Shown: piece by piece, positions 36,866 to 45,454 of the stretch | How the letters are laid out: each line of letters opens with the position of its first letter | How positions within the stretch are numbered: position 1 is the stretch's first letter | DNA from: Epibacterium ulvae | GTDB lineage: Bacteria > Pseudomonadota > Alphaproteobacteria > Rhodobacterales > Rhodobacteraceae | NCBI RefSeq assembly: GCF_018678075.1 | Contig: NZ_JAHHIR010000022.1 | Span: 62,001-126,000, forward strand | Length of the DNA: 64,000 nucleotides | Direction: 5' to 3' | Translations under genes and position numbers: made by a program | Notes under the pieces: generated by a model | Databases searched by the model: none | What the model was told of the DNA's origin: nothing | Seen by the model: the letters and a program-made list of their open reading frames with translations, nothing else

Positions 36866-37828
36866 ATGAACTGGATCACCAACTACGTCCGGCCGCGGAT
36901 CAATTCGATCTTTTCGCGCCGTGAAGTCCCTGAGAACCTTTGGCATAAATGCAGCGAATGCGGCACTATGCTGTTTCACCGCGAGCTGAGCGACAATCAG
37001 AACGTCTGCACCCAGTGTGGGCACCATATGCACATCACCCCGCGCGACCGGTTTCTTGCGCTGTTTGATGGCGGTGTCTTTACCGAGGTCGACGTGCCGG
37101 AACCGGTGGCTGATCCGCTGAAATTTCGCGACCAGAAGCGTTACCCAGATCGCATGAAGGCGGCGCAAAAGAAAACGGATGAGTCCGAGGCGATGCTGGT
37201 GGCCTGTGGTGAAATCGGGCGCACGCCGATTGTGGCTGCGGCGCAGGATTTCTCGTTCATGGGCGGATCCATGGGCATGTATGTGGGCAACGCGATCATT
37301 GCCGCCGCCGAAGAAGCCGTCAAACTGGGCCGTCCGCTGGTGCTGTTTTCCGCAGCTGGCGGCGCGCGCATGCAAGAGGGGATCTTGTCCCTGATGCAGA
37401 TGCCGCGCACCACGGTTGCGGTGCAGATGCTCAAAGAAGCAGGCCTGCCTTATATCGTTGTGCTGACCCATCCCACCACCGGTGGTGTGACCGCGTCCTA
37501 TGCGATGCTGGGGGATGTGCATATTTCGGAACCCAATGCCTTGATCTGTTTTGCGGGTCCCCGTGTGATCGAACAGACCATTCGTGAAAAACTGCCCGAA
37601 GGCTTCCAGCGCGCGGAATATCTGCTGGATCACGGCATGCTGGATCGGGTGACACCACGGACCGAGATGCGGTCGGAACTGATCACCATCGTGCGCATGT
37701 TGATGAAAGAACCGCCGCAAGTGGTTGGCGATCTGCCAGCCCCATCCGAAGACAATGCGCCAACCGCAGAAGCCGAGGCCGAAACGGCACCGGAAACTGC
37801 CGCAGATGAGACAGCCAAAAGCGATTGA
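36866..37828 (+). CDS. accD: acetyl-CoA carboxylase carboxyltransferase subunit beta
   Basis: A 320-residue beta subunit of the carboxyltransferase that transfers CO2 from carboxybiotin to acetyl-CoA in fatty acid synthesis. A four-cysteine zinc ribbon is near the N-terminus ([10 protein letters not shown] ... VCTQCGHHM). Core motifs are [43 protein letters not shown] and [11 protein letters not shown]. The C-terminal 40 residues are an acidic Ala/Glu/Pro/Thr tail. It is followed by an intrinsic terminator and then folC, the usual accD-folC order. Confidence 0.97.
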   Translation: MNWITNYVRPRINSIFSRREVPENLWHKCSECGTMLFHRELSDNQNVCTQCGHHMHITPRDRFLALFDGGVFTEVDVPEPVADPLKFRDQKRYPDRMKAAQKKTDESEAMLVACGEIGRTPIVAAAQDFSFMGGSMGMYVGNAIIAAAEEAVKLGRPLVLFSAAGGARMQEGILSLMQMPRTTVAVQMLKEAGLPYIVVLTHPTTGGVTASYAMLGDVHISEPNALICFAGPRVIEQTIREKLPEGFQRAEYLLDHGMLDRVTPRTEMRSELITIVRMLMKEPPQVVGDLPAPSEDNAPTAEAEAETAPETAADETAKSD

Positions 37829-37855
37829 ATCCGATATCGTAGTCGGTGACGAAAG

Positions 37856-37882
37856 GCCCGCCCTGGAACGGCGGGCTTTTTT
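37856..37882 (+). terminator. Rho-independent terminator between accD and folC
   Basis: GCCCGCC (37856-37862) and GGCGGGC (37870-37876) form a 7-bp stem with a 7-base loop followed by TTTTTT. It lies in the 73-base gap between accD and folC and may act as an attenuating partial terminator within the accD-folC unit. Confidence 0.85.
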
Positions 37883-37901
37883 GTAAGAAAGCGTGAAAGC
37901 C

Positions 37902-39170
37902 ATGACCCAAAGCTCTGATGACATTCTGGCGCAGATGATGGCGCTGCATCCCAAGATCATTGATCTGACGTTGGACCGTGTCTGGCGTCTGCTGGCGGCG
38001 CTGGACAATCCACAAGAAGACCTGCCGCCGGTGATCCATATTGCGGGCACCAATGGCAAAGGGTCGACCCAGTCGATGATCCGCGCAGGCCTGGAAGGCT
38101 GGGGTAAATCGGTGCACGCCTATACCTCACCCCATCTGGCGCGGTTTCATGAACGCATCCGTCTGGCGGGCGATCTGATCTCAGAAGCACATCTGATCGA
38201 CATTCTGGGTGAGTGCTACGCCAAGAACGAAGGTGAGAACATCACCTATTTTGAGATCACAACGGTGGCCGGCCTGTTGGCCTTTGCCCGGGCAGAGGCG
38301 GATTACACCCTGTTGGAGGTCGGTCTTGGTGGGCGGTTGGATGCCACCAATGTGGTCACGCCCGAGATCTCGGTGATCACCCCGGTGTCAATCGATCATG
38401 AACAGTTTCTGGGCAATACGCTGACCAAGATCGCGACCGAGAAAGCAGGCATCATCAAACGCGGCGTGCCCGTGGTTGTTGGCCCGCAATCCGAGGAGGC
38501 GATGGAGGTGATCGAAGACGTCGCCCTGCGTCTTGGCGCGCCAGTGATTGCGCAGGGTCAGCATTGGCATGTCTGGGAAGAACGCGGGCGGCTGGTGTTT
38601 CAGGATGAACGCGGGTTGTTGGACCTGCCGCTGCCCGCGCTGCTTGGTGCGCATCAGATCGACAATGCCGGGGCCGCGCTGGCAGTGTTGCGGCATCTGG
38701 GGGCAGATGAAGCTGCCTGTGAGGCGGCGATGACCGATGCGGTCTGGCCTGCGCGGATGCAGCGTCTTGCGACGGGCCCCTTGGTTGAGGTCGCAGGTCG
38801 GGCTGAGCTGTGGCTGGATGGCGGGCATAACGCGGCAGCGGGTGCGGCGCTGGGTGCGGTACTGGCGGGCTTACCAAAACGGTCGACCCACCTGATTTGC
38901 GGCATGCTGAACACCAAAGATATCGCGGGTTATATGCGCCCGCTTGCAACTGTGGCTGATAGTCTGACGGGTGTTTCGATCCCCGGAGAGATGAACACGC
39001 TGAGCGCTGAGCACACGCGCGACGCAGCCGCAGCCGTCGGGATGGCGGCGCAGGTCGCCGGTTCCGTCGAAGAGGCCCTGGCGGAGATCGTGGCGCAAGA
39101 CCCCGACGCAAGGGTGCTGATTTGCGGATCGCTCTACCTGGCGGGGCATATCCTGCGCGAAAACGGATGA
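37902..39170 (+). CDS. folC: bifunctional folylpolyglutamate synthase/dihydrofolate synthase
   Basis: A 422-residue Mur-ligase-type enzyme that joins glutamate to dihydropteroate and to folates. ATP site HIAGTNGKGST, then YTSPHLARFHERI, YFEITTVAGLLAF, LLEVGLGGRLDATN, VITPVSIDHEQFLG, KAGIIKRG and LDGGHNAAA in canonical order. ATG 37902 is chosen over GTG 37893. The two-hairpin element (copy B) begins 20 bases after the stop codon in sense. Confidence 0.95.
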   Translation: MTQSSDDILAQMMALHPKIIDLTLDRVWRLLAALDNPQEDLPPVIHIAGTNGKGSTQSMIRAGLEGWGKSVHAYTSPHLARFHERIRLAGDLISEAHLIDILGECYAKNEGENITYFEITTVAGLLAFARAEADYTLLEVGLGGRLDATNVVTPEISVITPVSIDHEQFLGNTLTKIATEKAGIIKRGVPVVVGPQSEEAMEVIEDVALRLGAPVIAQGQHWHVWEERGRLVFQDERGLLDLPLPALLGAHQIDNAGAALAVLRHLGADEAACEAAMTDAVWPARMQRLATGPLVEVAGRAELWLDGGHNAAAGAALGAVLAGLPKRSTHLICGMLNTKDIAGYMRPLATVADSLTGVSIPGEMNTLSAEHTRDAAAAVGMAAQVAGSVEEALAEIVAQDPDARVLICGSLYLAGHILRENG

Positions 39171-39173
39171 TCC

Positions 39174-39253
39174 GCCCGGCCCAACGGGATGCTCCCGCCC
39201 GTCTTTGGTCTGACGACCGCATCCCGTTGGGCCGGGCGCCGCTGACGCGGCGC
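39174..39253 (+). repeat. two-hairpin dispersed element, copy B, with a 19-bp inverted repeat
   Basis: GCTCCCGCCCGTC (39191-39203), hairpin 1 (GGTC-TGAC-GACC, 39207-39218), ATCCCGTTGGGC (39221-39232) and hairpin 2 (GCGCCGC-TGAC-GCGGCGC, 39236-39253). An inverted half copy precedes it, so that GCCCGGCCCAACGGGATGC (39174-39192) pairs perfectly with 39219-39237. The rest of the gap to zapE holds AATACTTCGGGG-type sequence and a short AGGGGC/GCCCCT hairpin (39324-39338) at the zapE stop. Confidence 0.8.
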
Positions 39254-39337
39254 AGGGGCTTCCAGACGCAAGGTCTTTCATCTTTTTGAAAATACTTCGG
39301 GGTGAATTGGCCGTCAGGGCAAGAGGGGCAGAGCCCC

Positions 39338-40405
39338 TTAGATCTGTCCCCAGTCCTTGTCCTGCATTTCCCGCAGGCGGCTGGCAGTGCGTTCAAATTC
39401 AAACACGCCTTCACCCTCGACATAAAGAAATTCAGGCTCAGCAGCTGCGGAACAGATCAACCGCACGCGCGCCTCATAGAGCGCATCAATCAGGGTCACA
39501 AACCGTTTTGCTTCGTTAAAGTTGCTGCGCCCGAGGCTGGGGATATCCTCAAGGATCAGTACTTTGACTTCCTCGGCAATGGCGAGGTAGTCGCCAGGGC
39601 CCAGCATCTTGCCACAGAGGTCAAAAAACCGCGCGCGGGCCACACCGTTGCGGAAGGCGGGCAGTTCGACCAGTCGCCCTTTGACTTCCAGTTGCAGTGG
39701 CTCGGCCGCTCCACCCGCCAGATCGTCCCAGATGACCTGGATCTGCGCACGGGCATCTGCGTTGTTCGGAGAAAAATAGACCTGCGATCCGGTCAGGCGG
39801 TCCTGGCGGTAATCGGTGGGAGAGACCATCTCCCAAACCTCCATCTTGTCCTTGATGAGGTCGATGAACGGCAGGAACAGCTGGCGGTTCAACCCATCCT
39901 TATAGAGGTCATCGGGCACTCGGTTGGAGGTTGTGACCACGGTAACACCGGCCTCAAACAGCGCCTCAAACAGGCGGCCAACGATCATCGCGTCGGTGAT
40001 GTCGGTGATCTGCATCTCGTCAAAGGCCAGGAGGCGCACGGATTGCGCCACATCGCGGGCCACTGGCGCTAGCGCATCGGCGGTGTTTTTCTGGCGCGCG
40101 ACATGCATCTTGGCGTGAATTTCCTGCATGAAGGCGTGGAAATGCACTCGACGGCTGGGAATATCGCCAATGCTTTCGACAAAGAGATCCATCAACATGG
40201 ATTTGCCCCGACCGACGCCGCCCCAGAGGTAAAGGCCCTTTACTGCCTGCGGTCGCGCTTTGCGGAACAGGCCCCGTTTCACCGGCGCGGCCTGCAGCCC
40301 TTCGCCGATACGGTCGAATTCGGGAATAACGGCGGTTTGTGCGGAATCCGGACGGAGTTCGTCGGCGGCGACTTTGGCGTGGTAAAATGCGTGTAACGAG
40401 GTCAT
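39338..40405 (-). CDS. zapE: cell division protein ZapE (AFG1-like ATPase)
   Basis: A 355-residue P-loop ATPase of the ZapE/LACE1/AFG1 family, which in Escherichia coli acts at the division ring under stress and low oxygen. Motifs are GLYLWGGVGRGKSMLMDLF (Walker A), RVHFHAFMQEIH, LLAFDEMQITDITDAMIV (Walker B), TTSNRVPDDLYKDGLNRQLFLPFI and the C-terminal RFFDLC and ICSAAAEPE regions. Length is normal. ATG 40405 lies in a 158-base divergent gap shared with an MFS gene. Confidence 0.95.
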   Translation of the reverse strand: MTSLHAFYHAKVAADELRPDSAQTAVIPEFDRIGEGLQAAPVKRGLFRKARPQAVKGLYLWGGVGRGKSMLMDLFVESIGDIPSRRVHFHAFMQEIHAKMHVARQKNTADALAPVARDVAQSVRLLAFDEMQITDITDAMIVGRLFEALFEAGVTVVTTSNRVPDDLYKDGLNRQLFLPFIDLIKDKMEVWEMVSPTDYRQDRLTGSQVYFSPNNADARAQIQVIWDDLAGGAAEPLQLEVKGRLVELPAFRNGVARARFFDLCGKMLGPGDYLAIAEEVKVLILEDIPSLGRSNFNEAKRFVTLIDALYEARVRLICSAAAEPEFLYVEGEGVFEFERTASRLREMQDKDWGQI

Positions 40406-40563
40406 GGCAGAAGCCTTAACGCCTGTTTGATGATGAGAAAAGCATCGCTAGGCCTCCTAAAGCCAAGTTGCATCAAAATTAGTGAACATGTTGCGCATTT
40501 TTCATGATTTGACCGCATTGCAGCGCTCAGTAAGGTTCGTCTGCCCTCCAGAAAGGAAACCCT

Positions 40564-41820
40564 ATGTCCCAGCCCGCCACCCGGCCTGCCTCGGCGTCTT
40601 TGTTCACCCCGGTCCTGATTGTTGGCTGTGTCATCATTATGGTGAGCTTTGCGGTGCGCGCGTCCTTTGGCGTCTTTCAGATCCCGATTGCGGATGAATT
40701 TGGCTGGGCGCGGGCTGAGTTCTCGCTTGCGATTGCCATCCAGAACCTGGCCTGGGGCATTGGACAGCCGATTTTTGGCGCGGTTGCCGAACGGGTGGGC
40801 GATCGCAAGGCGATTGTGATTGGGGCTGTTATCTATGCCATCGGCCTGGTGCTGAGCGCGGGCGCAACCTCTGCAGAGGCGATGCAGGCCTATGAATGGT
40901 TGGTGGGCTTTGGCATCGCCGGAACCGGGTTTGGTGTGGTCCTGGCTGTTGTCGGTCGGGCCAGTTCGGATGAGAACCGCTCTATGTCGTTGGCGATTGT
41001 GACGGCGGCAGGTTCCGCCGGGCAGATCATCGGCGCGCCCACGGCGGAATGGCTGTTGTCCTTCCTGAGCTGGCAAATGGTGTTTGTGATCTTTGCCTGC
41101 ACCGTTTTGGCGTTGATCCTGACCTTGCCGCTGATGCGGGTGCCGCCGACCGCCAACAAAGCAGAGCTGGAGGAAACCTTGGGCGGCATCCTGCGCAAGG
41201 CCATGAAAGATCCCAGTTACACGCTGATTTTCCTCGGTTTTTTCAGCTGTGGCTATCAACTGGCCTTTATCACCGCACATTTCCCGGCCTTTGTGACTGA
41301 GATGTGCGGCCCCATCTTGCCCGGCAGCCTGCTGCACGGGATTGGGGTGACAACAACCTCCGCTCTGGGCGCGGTGTCCATCGCGCTGATCGGGGCAGCC
41401 AATGTGGGCGGCACGCTGATGGCCGGCTGGGCCGGCAAACGGTTCTCCAAGAAATACCTGTTGGCGGGCATCTATCTGGCCCGAACTGTGGTGGCGGCGA
41501 CCTTTATCCTGCTGCCGATAACGCCAATGACGGTGATCGTCTTCTCGGTGGTCATGGGCTCACTGTGGCTGGCAACCGTGCCTCTGACCTCGGGGCTGAT
41601 CGCGCATATCTATGGTCTGCGCTACATGGGCACGCTCTATGGGATCGTGTTCTTCAGCCACCAGCTGGGCGGTTTCCTCGGCGTTTGGCTGGGGGGGCGG
41701 ATGTATGACACCTATGGGGATTACACGGTTGTCTGGTGGATCGGTGTCGCGGTGGGGGCCTTTAGCGCCATTGTGCACCTGCCTGTGCGGGAACGCCCCC
41801 TGCTGGCCGCTGCGGCCTGA
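40564..41820 (+). CDS. MFS transporter (monocarboxylate/oxalate-type)
   Basis: A 418-residue, twelve-helix major facilitator. The N-terminal FAVRASFGVFQIPIADEFGW-like segment and the loop AERVGDRKAIVIGAVIYAIG resemble the monocarboxylate/oxalate:formate antiporter branch. The C-terminal half carries GGTLMAGWAGKRFSKKYLL and GLRYMGTLYGIVFFSHQLGGFLG. The substrate is probably an organic acid; this is inference from the subfamily. AGAAAGGAAA precedes ATG 40564. A weak TTGACC-N16-TAAGGT promoter-like pair is at 40509-40536. Element copy C lies immediately downstream. Confidence 0.88.
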   Translation: MSQPATRPASASLFTPVLIVGCVIIMVSFAVRASFGVFQIPIADEFGWARAEFSLAIAIQNLAWGIGQPIFGAVAERVGDRKAIVIGAVIYAIGLVLSAGATSAEAMQAYEWLVGFGIAGTGFGVVLAVVGRASSDENRSMSLAIVTAAGSAGQIIGAPTAEWLLSFLSWQMVFVIFACTVLALILTLPLMRVPPTANKAELEETLGGILRKAMKDPSYTLIFLGFFSCGYQLAFITAHFPAFVTEMCGPILPGSLLHGIGVTTTSALGAVSIALIGAANVGGTLMAGWAGKRFSKKYLLAGIYLARTVVAATFILLPITPMTVIVFSVVMGSLWLATVPLTSGLIAHIYGLRYMGTLYGIVFFSHQLGGFLGVWLGGRMYDTYGDYTVVWWIGVAVGAFSAIVHLPVRERPLLAAAA

Positions 41821-41833
41821 TCATCGCGCCACC

Positions 41834-41897
41834 CGCGCCGCGTCAGCGGCGCGCGGCCCAACGGGATGAGACCTTCAGGTCGAAGACGGGCGGGAGC
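41834..41897 (-). repeat. two-hairpin dispersed element, copy C
   Basis: Read on the minus strand: GCTCCCGCCCGTC (41897-41885), hairpin 1 (GACCT/AGGTC, 41870-41881), ATCCCGTTGGGCC (41867-41855) and hairpin 2 (CGCGCCGC-TGAC-GCGGCGCG, 41834-41853). It begins 19 bases after the stop of the ornithine cyclodeaminase family gene, in sense. It fills the 95-base gap between two convergent genes. Confidence 0.8.
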
Positions 41898-41915
41898 ACA
41901 CGCCCCTTGTTGGGA

Positions 41916-42839
41916 TTAACTGCCGTTCTGGGCCTGCCACAGGGACAGGATATGGCGGGCGGTCATCAGATCCAGATGAGCACCGCCGCCGTTTTTGAAC
42001 AGGGTGATCTCGGTCGGATCAAAGGCCGGGAAGGCCGCGATGTCATAGAAATCTGCCAGAACATCTGAACGCTGCAACACACCCTCGGACAGCGGGATTT
42101 TGAACTCGCCGATATGATTCAGCGTGGTGTCAAAACTGTCGGTGAAAATCCGCGCCCGTTTCAGCGCCGTATCATCCGCTTCGCGCATGTCGGGGCGATA
42201 GGCACCGATCATGTTCAGATGCTGTCCGGGGCGCAGCCAGTTGCCTTGGATCACAGGGGTCGAAGACATGGTGCAGGTCAGGATAATATCCGCTGCGCGC
42301 ACCGCAGGCTCCAACGCATCAGCCACAACCACACCGGGGTATTGCGCACAAAGCGCTGTGGCCTTGGCCGGAGTGCGGTTCCAGACGCGGATCTGGGCAT
42401 TTGGGTAGCAGCTAGAGAAAGCCTCGATCAGGGAGCCAGCTACCGTGCCTGCACCCACAATCAAGATCTCCTCAGCCGCCGGATTGGCCAAACGCCGCGC
42501 GCCCAGTAGGCTGTCGCCAGCGGTTTTCCACTTGGTCACCAGATGGAAATCCACCAGCGCCTCCGGCACCCCGGTTTGATCGGCATACAGCATCACTGCG
42601 CCATTGATCATTGGCACGCCTCGGGCGGAATTGCCGGGAAAGATATTGGCGGTTTTGACAGTCATGCCCAGGCCATCAATCCAGGCGGCGCGGCTGAGCA
42701 ATGTGTCGTCCTTGCGATACAGGAATGTGTCGCCAATCTCAGCCTTGGGCAGGTTATGCCCAACGACAAGCGCCTCGGTAAAGGCGCGCCAGTCCAGCAG
42801 TGCCTCTCCCTGTTCGAACGTGATACTTGGCAGGCTCAT
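41916..42839 (-). CDS. ornithine cyclodeaminase/mu-crystallin family protein
   Basis: A 307-residue NAD(P)-binding protein of the OCD/mu-crystallin family. The nucleotide site is EILIVGAGTVAGSLIEAF; substrate-side motifs are VKTANIFPGNSARG (lysine), NMIGAYRPDMREAD and LFKNGGGAHLDL. The family includes ornithine cyclodeaminase, ketimine reductases and pyrroline-2-carboxylate reductase, and the exact reaction cannot be told. The start overlaps the HAD gene stop as ATGA, so DMT, HAD and this gene form one minus-strand operon. Confidence 0.88.
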   Translation of the reverse strand: MSLPSITFEQGEALLDWRAFTEALVVGHNLPKAEIGDTFLYRKDDTLLSRAAWIDGLGMTVKTANIFPGNSARGVPMINGAVMLYADQTGVPEALVDFHLVTKWKTAGDSLLGARRLANPAAEEILIVGAGTVAGSLIEAFSSCYPNAQIRVWNRTPAKATALCAQYPGVVVADALEPAVRAADIILTCTMSSTPVIQGNWLRPGQHLNMIGAYRPDMREADDTALKRARIFTDSFDTTLNHIGEFKIPLSEGVLQRSDVLADFYDIAAFPAFDPTEITLFKNGGGAHLDLMTARHILSLWQAQNGS

Positions 42840-43468
42840 TGCGCTTCGTCCTGTGTCAAAAGCCCTTCTGCGACCAGACGTTCGGCCCAGCCATCGGGTG
42901 TTGTAAACAGATGTGTCTGCCAGCCGCGATTGGCGGCGGCCTCGATGTTTTCCGGGCGATCATCAGCAAAGAGCAACGCGCGCCCCGACCATCCGCTGCC
43001 GTCTTCGAGATGTTGATAGATCTCCGCATCCGGTTTGATGCATTTCAACTGACCCGAGACATAGGCCTGATCAAATTCGGACAGGAAATCATATTCGCCC
43101 ATGGCGATCTCAAACGTCTCGGCTCCAAAATTGGTGAGGGCCAGAACCGGAATGCCCTTGGCCTTGAGCGCGCGCAGAAGTCGTTCGGAATAGGGGATCA
43201 GGGGGGAGGCCATCTCTAACCAGCGGTCATGCCACCAGCGGATTTCTTGGCTCCAGTCGGGGTAGTCTGCGGCCAGGGCGTAGATGGTCTCCTTGAACGG
43301 ATATCCGCGATCCACATTCAGGTTGGTCTCATGAATGGGCACACTGGCAAAGAATTCCTTGCGCCGTATCTCGCCAATTTGCGCGTCATAAAACGCCTCC
43401 GGCTCCCAGTTGATCAACACGCGGCCAAGGTCAAACACCACGGCTTTGATGTCACTATCAGTTGTCAT
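42836..43468 (-). CDS. HAD family hydrolase (haloacid dehalogenase-like)
   Basis: A 210-residue HAD phosphatase-type protein. The nucleophile motif is VVFDLGRVLINW, in which the second aspartate is replaced by Gly-Arg as in the epoxide-hydrolase N-terminal/YihX subgroup. Motif II is VLALTNFG, the lysine lies in KPDAEIYQ, and motif IV is ALLFADDRPENIEAA. Likely a small-molecule phosphatase related to YihX. It overlaps the downstream OCD gene by four bases and follows the DMT transporter after 24 bases. Confidence 0.88.
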   Translation of the reverse strand: MTTDSDIKAVVFDLGRVLINWEPEAFYDAQIGEIRRKEFFASVPIHETNLNVDRGYPFKETIYALAADYPDWSQEIRWWHDRWLEMASPLIPYSERLLRALKAKGIPVLALTNFGAETFEIAMGEYDFLSEFDQAYVSGQLKCIKPDAEIYQHLEDGSGWSGRALLFADDRPENIEAAANRGWQTHLFTTPDGWAERLVAEGLLTQDEAQ

Positions 43469-43492
43469 GAGATGTTCCTTAAATTCGGTATT

Positions 43493-44455
43493 CTAAATAT
43501 TGCGCGGTCTGGGGCGGCTGGGTGGTTTTTGCAGCCGTGTCTCACGCCACAGCGAAACAAGCCCGGCCCCGATGATCAAGAGGGAACCGAGCCAGACGTG
43601 AAATTCGGGCCATTCCTGAAACACCAAGATGCCCCAAACCGTGGCAAGGGGCAGGGCGATGTATTCAAACGGCGCCACCAGCCCGGCTTCGGCTGTTTTA
43701 TAGGCATGGCTGATGAGGAACCCGCCCACGGACCCCGCCACTCCCGCGCCGATAAACAGGGGCAATTCGGCCGCAGTTGGCCAGGACCAGGGGCGCAGCA
43801 GGAAGTCACCCAATTGGGAGCCGGATCCGGCCCATTTCCCGTCGCCAAACCAGAGCCCCGCCGCCAGGCTGACGATCAAGAACCCACACAAAGGGTAAAA
43901 GGACAGCGCAACCGTCGCGTCGTGTTTTCCGATATGGCGCGACATCACATGCATGCCCGCATATCCGCAGGCCCCGGCCAACGGCAAAAGCGCGGCCCAT
44001 TGGAAGCTGTCACTGCCGGGGCGCAGGATGATCAAAACACCGACAAAGCCGATGCCAACCGCGCTCCACCGCCAGGGGCCGACATGTTCGCCCAAAACCA
44101 CCACCGACAGGATCGTGACCACAAGCGGGGCCGCAAAGCTGATGGCGACAGCATCAGCCAAGGGCAGCACGGCAAGGCCCGAGAAAAACGTGATATTGGC
44201 CCCCAGAACCAGCAGGCAGCGCAGGGCATGCAGACGTGGTACCTGGGTGCGCAGGGTGCGATACCCGCCCGCCAGCGGCGTCAGTACCAGCAACAGCAGC
44301 GCCAGGGCGATGGTTGTGCGGATGAACACCACCTCGTACAGCGGATAGCCCGACGACAAGAATTTGAACAGCATATCGATAATGGAAAAACAGGCCGCGC
44401 CGCCAACGGCCGCCAGTATTCCGAGGATCTTTGCCGAGTTTGAAATAGTGTGCAT
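43493..44455 (-). CDS. DMT family transporter (EamA)
   Basis: A 320-residue inner-membrane protein with ten hydrophobic helices in two EamA repeats (first about 8-140: GAACFSIIDMLFKFLSSGYP ... EHVGPWRWSAVGIGFVGVL; second about 155-305: GFLISHAYKTAEAGLVAPFE ... GSLLIIGAGLVSLW). It probably exports amino acids or other metabolites. ATG 44455 has AAGGAG upstream; the frame is open further to 44524 but without a good start. It is the first gene of the operon with the HAD hydrolase and OCD-family enzyme. Confidence 0.9.
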   Translation of the reverse strand: MHTISNSAKILGILAAVGGAACFSIIDMLFKFLSSGYPLYEVVFIRTTIALALLLLVLTPLAGGYRTLRTQVPRLHALRCLLVLGANITFFSGLAVLPLADAVAISFAAPLVVTILSVVVLGEHVGPWRWSAVGIGFVGVLIILRPGSDSFQWAALLPLAGACGYAGMHVMSRHIGKHDATVALSFYPLCGFLIVSLAAGLWFGDGKWAGSGSQLGDFLLRPWSWPTAAELPLFIGAGVAGSVGGFLISHAYKTAEAGLVAPFEYIALPLATVWGILVFQEWPEFHVWLGSLLIIGAGLVSLWRETRLQKPPSRPRPRNI

Positions 44456-44665
44456 CGACGCTCTCCTTGGGTGTTTGTGGCGTGGGGATGTGTGGGACGC
44501 AAACCTATTCTGCGGTGGGTACAATTATCGGGTGTATCAAGTTTTTGCACCTGCCAGACAGCATCACAAAACACGAATTGTGGCCCCACAGCACGTAATT
44601 TTTCAGCGGGTTTTGGGGTGGTTAGGTTTGGACGAAATTCAGTGCCTGATCAAAAGAATGCATCC

Positions 44666-44960
44666 ATGATAACCTGTTATATCACCTATGAAATCGACCC
44701 CGATAAAATTGCTGAGTTCGAGATTTACGCCCGCGTCTGGATCCCGCTGGTGAACCGGTTGGGTGGGACGCATCTTGGTACTTCCTACCCCATGAACGCG
44801 CCAATGATCTGGCGGTGGCCTTGTTCAGCTTCCCGTCCCTTGCCGCCTATGAAGATTACCGGGGCACAAGCCTGGAGGACGCGGAATGTCAGGCGCGTTT
44901 GCCTATGCCACCCGTCACCAGATGATCCGCAGATATGACCGGCAGTTTATGCGCCCGGTG
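44666..44960 (+). pseudogene. NIPSNAP family protein, frameshifted remnant
   Basis: The ATG at 44666 opens a NIPSNAP-like frame (MITCYITYEIDPDKIAEFE, WIPLVNRLGGTHL). At about 44773-44779 the homology jumps to another frame (YFLPHERANDLAVALFSF, YEDYRG), and at about 44892-44895 it jumps again (AFAYATRHQMIRRYDRQF, MRPV). Both shifts fit loss of a single base. No stop codon follows the usual C-terminus; the last frame runs on antisense to the DUF188 gene. The intact family member would be about 100 residues. The 210 bases before it, back to the divergent DMT gene, contain no other feature I can support. Confidence 0.8.
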
Positions 44961-45001
44961 ACCCATGGGGATCTGGCACCGCTGATGGCCCTAATGGCGG
45001 A

Positions 45002-45454
45002 TCAGGCCCGAGCGGCGCGCAATTCGCGTTCCAGCGCATCCAGAAACCGCGAGCGGTCGGCCTTGGTGAAGCCTTTGCCGCCGCCCTGCATGCCCAATGG
45101 GTTGGCGGCGCGCAGATCGGCCATCAGGTCGCGCATGGCCAGTTGCTGGCCGATATTGGCCTGGGTGAAACGTTCACCGTTATGGCGCAGCACCTGGGCG
45201 CCGGCCTCGATACATTTGGCGGCCAGTGGGATATCACCGGTGACCACAACATCGCCCGGACCGCAGCGTTCAGCAATCCATTTGTCGGCCTCGTCCGCGC
45301 CGGCAGAGACGATGACGTTCTCCACCAAAGGGTTGGCAGAGGGGCGCAGCCCGCCGTTTGAGACGACGAACATGCGCAATTTGTGGCGGGTTGCAACGCG
45401 CTCTGCCTCGGCCTTGACCGGGCAGGCGTCGGCATCAATGTAAAGCGCGTTCAC
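45002..45454 (-). CDS. YaiI/YqxD family protein (DUF188)
   Basis: A 150-residue member of UPF0178/DUF188, a PIN-like fold of unknown activity. Motifs are [20 protein letters not shown] (acidic N-terminus), [54 protein letters not shown] and the glycine-rich [21 protein letters not shown]. It starts with GTG at 45454, overlapping the sthA stop as GTGA, so it is coupled to sthA at the end of the fghA-sthA-DUF188 operon. Confidence 0.92.
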   Translation of the reverse strand: MNALYIDADACPVKAEAERVATRHKLRMFVVSNGGLRPSANPLVENVIVSAGADEADKWIAERCGPGDVVVTGDIPLAAKCIEAGAQVLRHNGERFTQANIGQQLAMRDLMADLRAANPLGMQGGGKGFTKADRSRFLDALERELRAARA

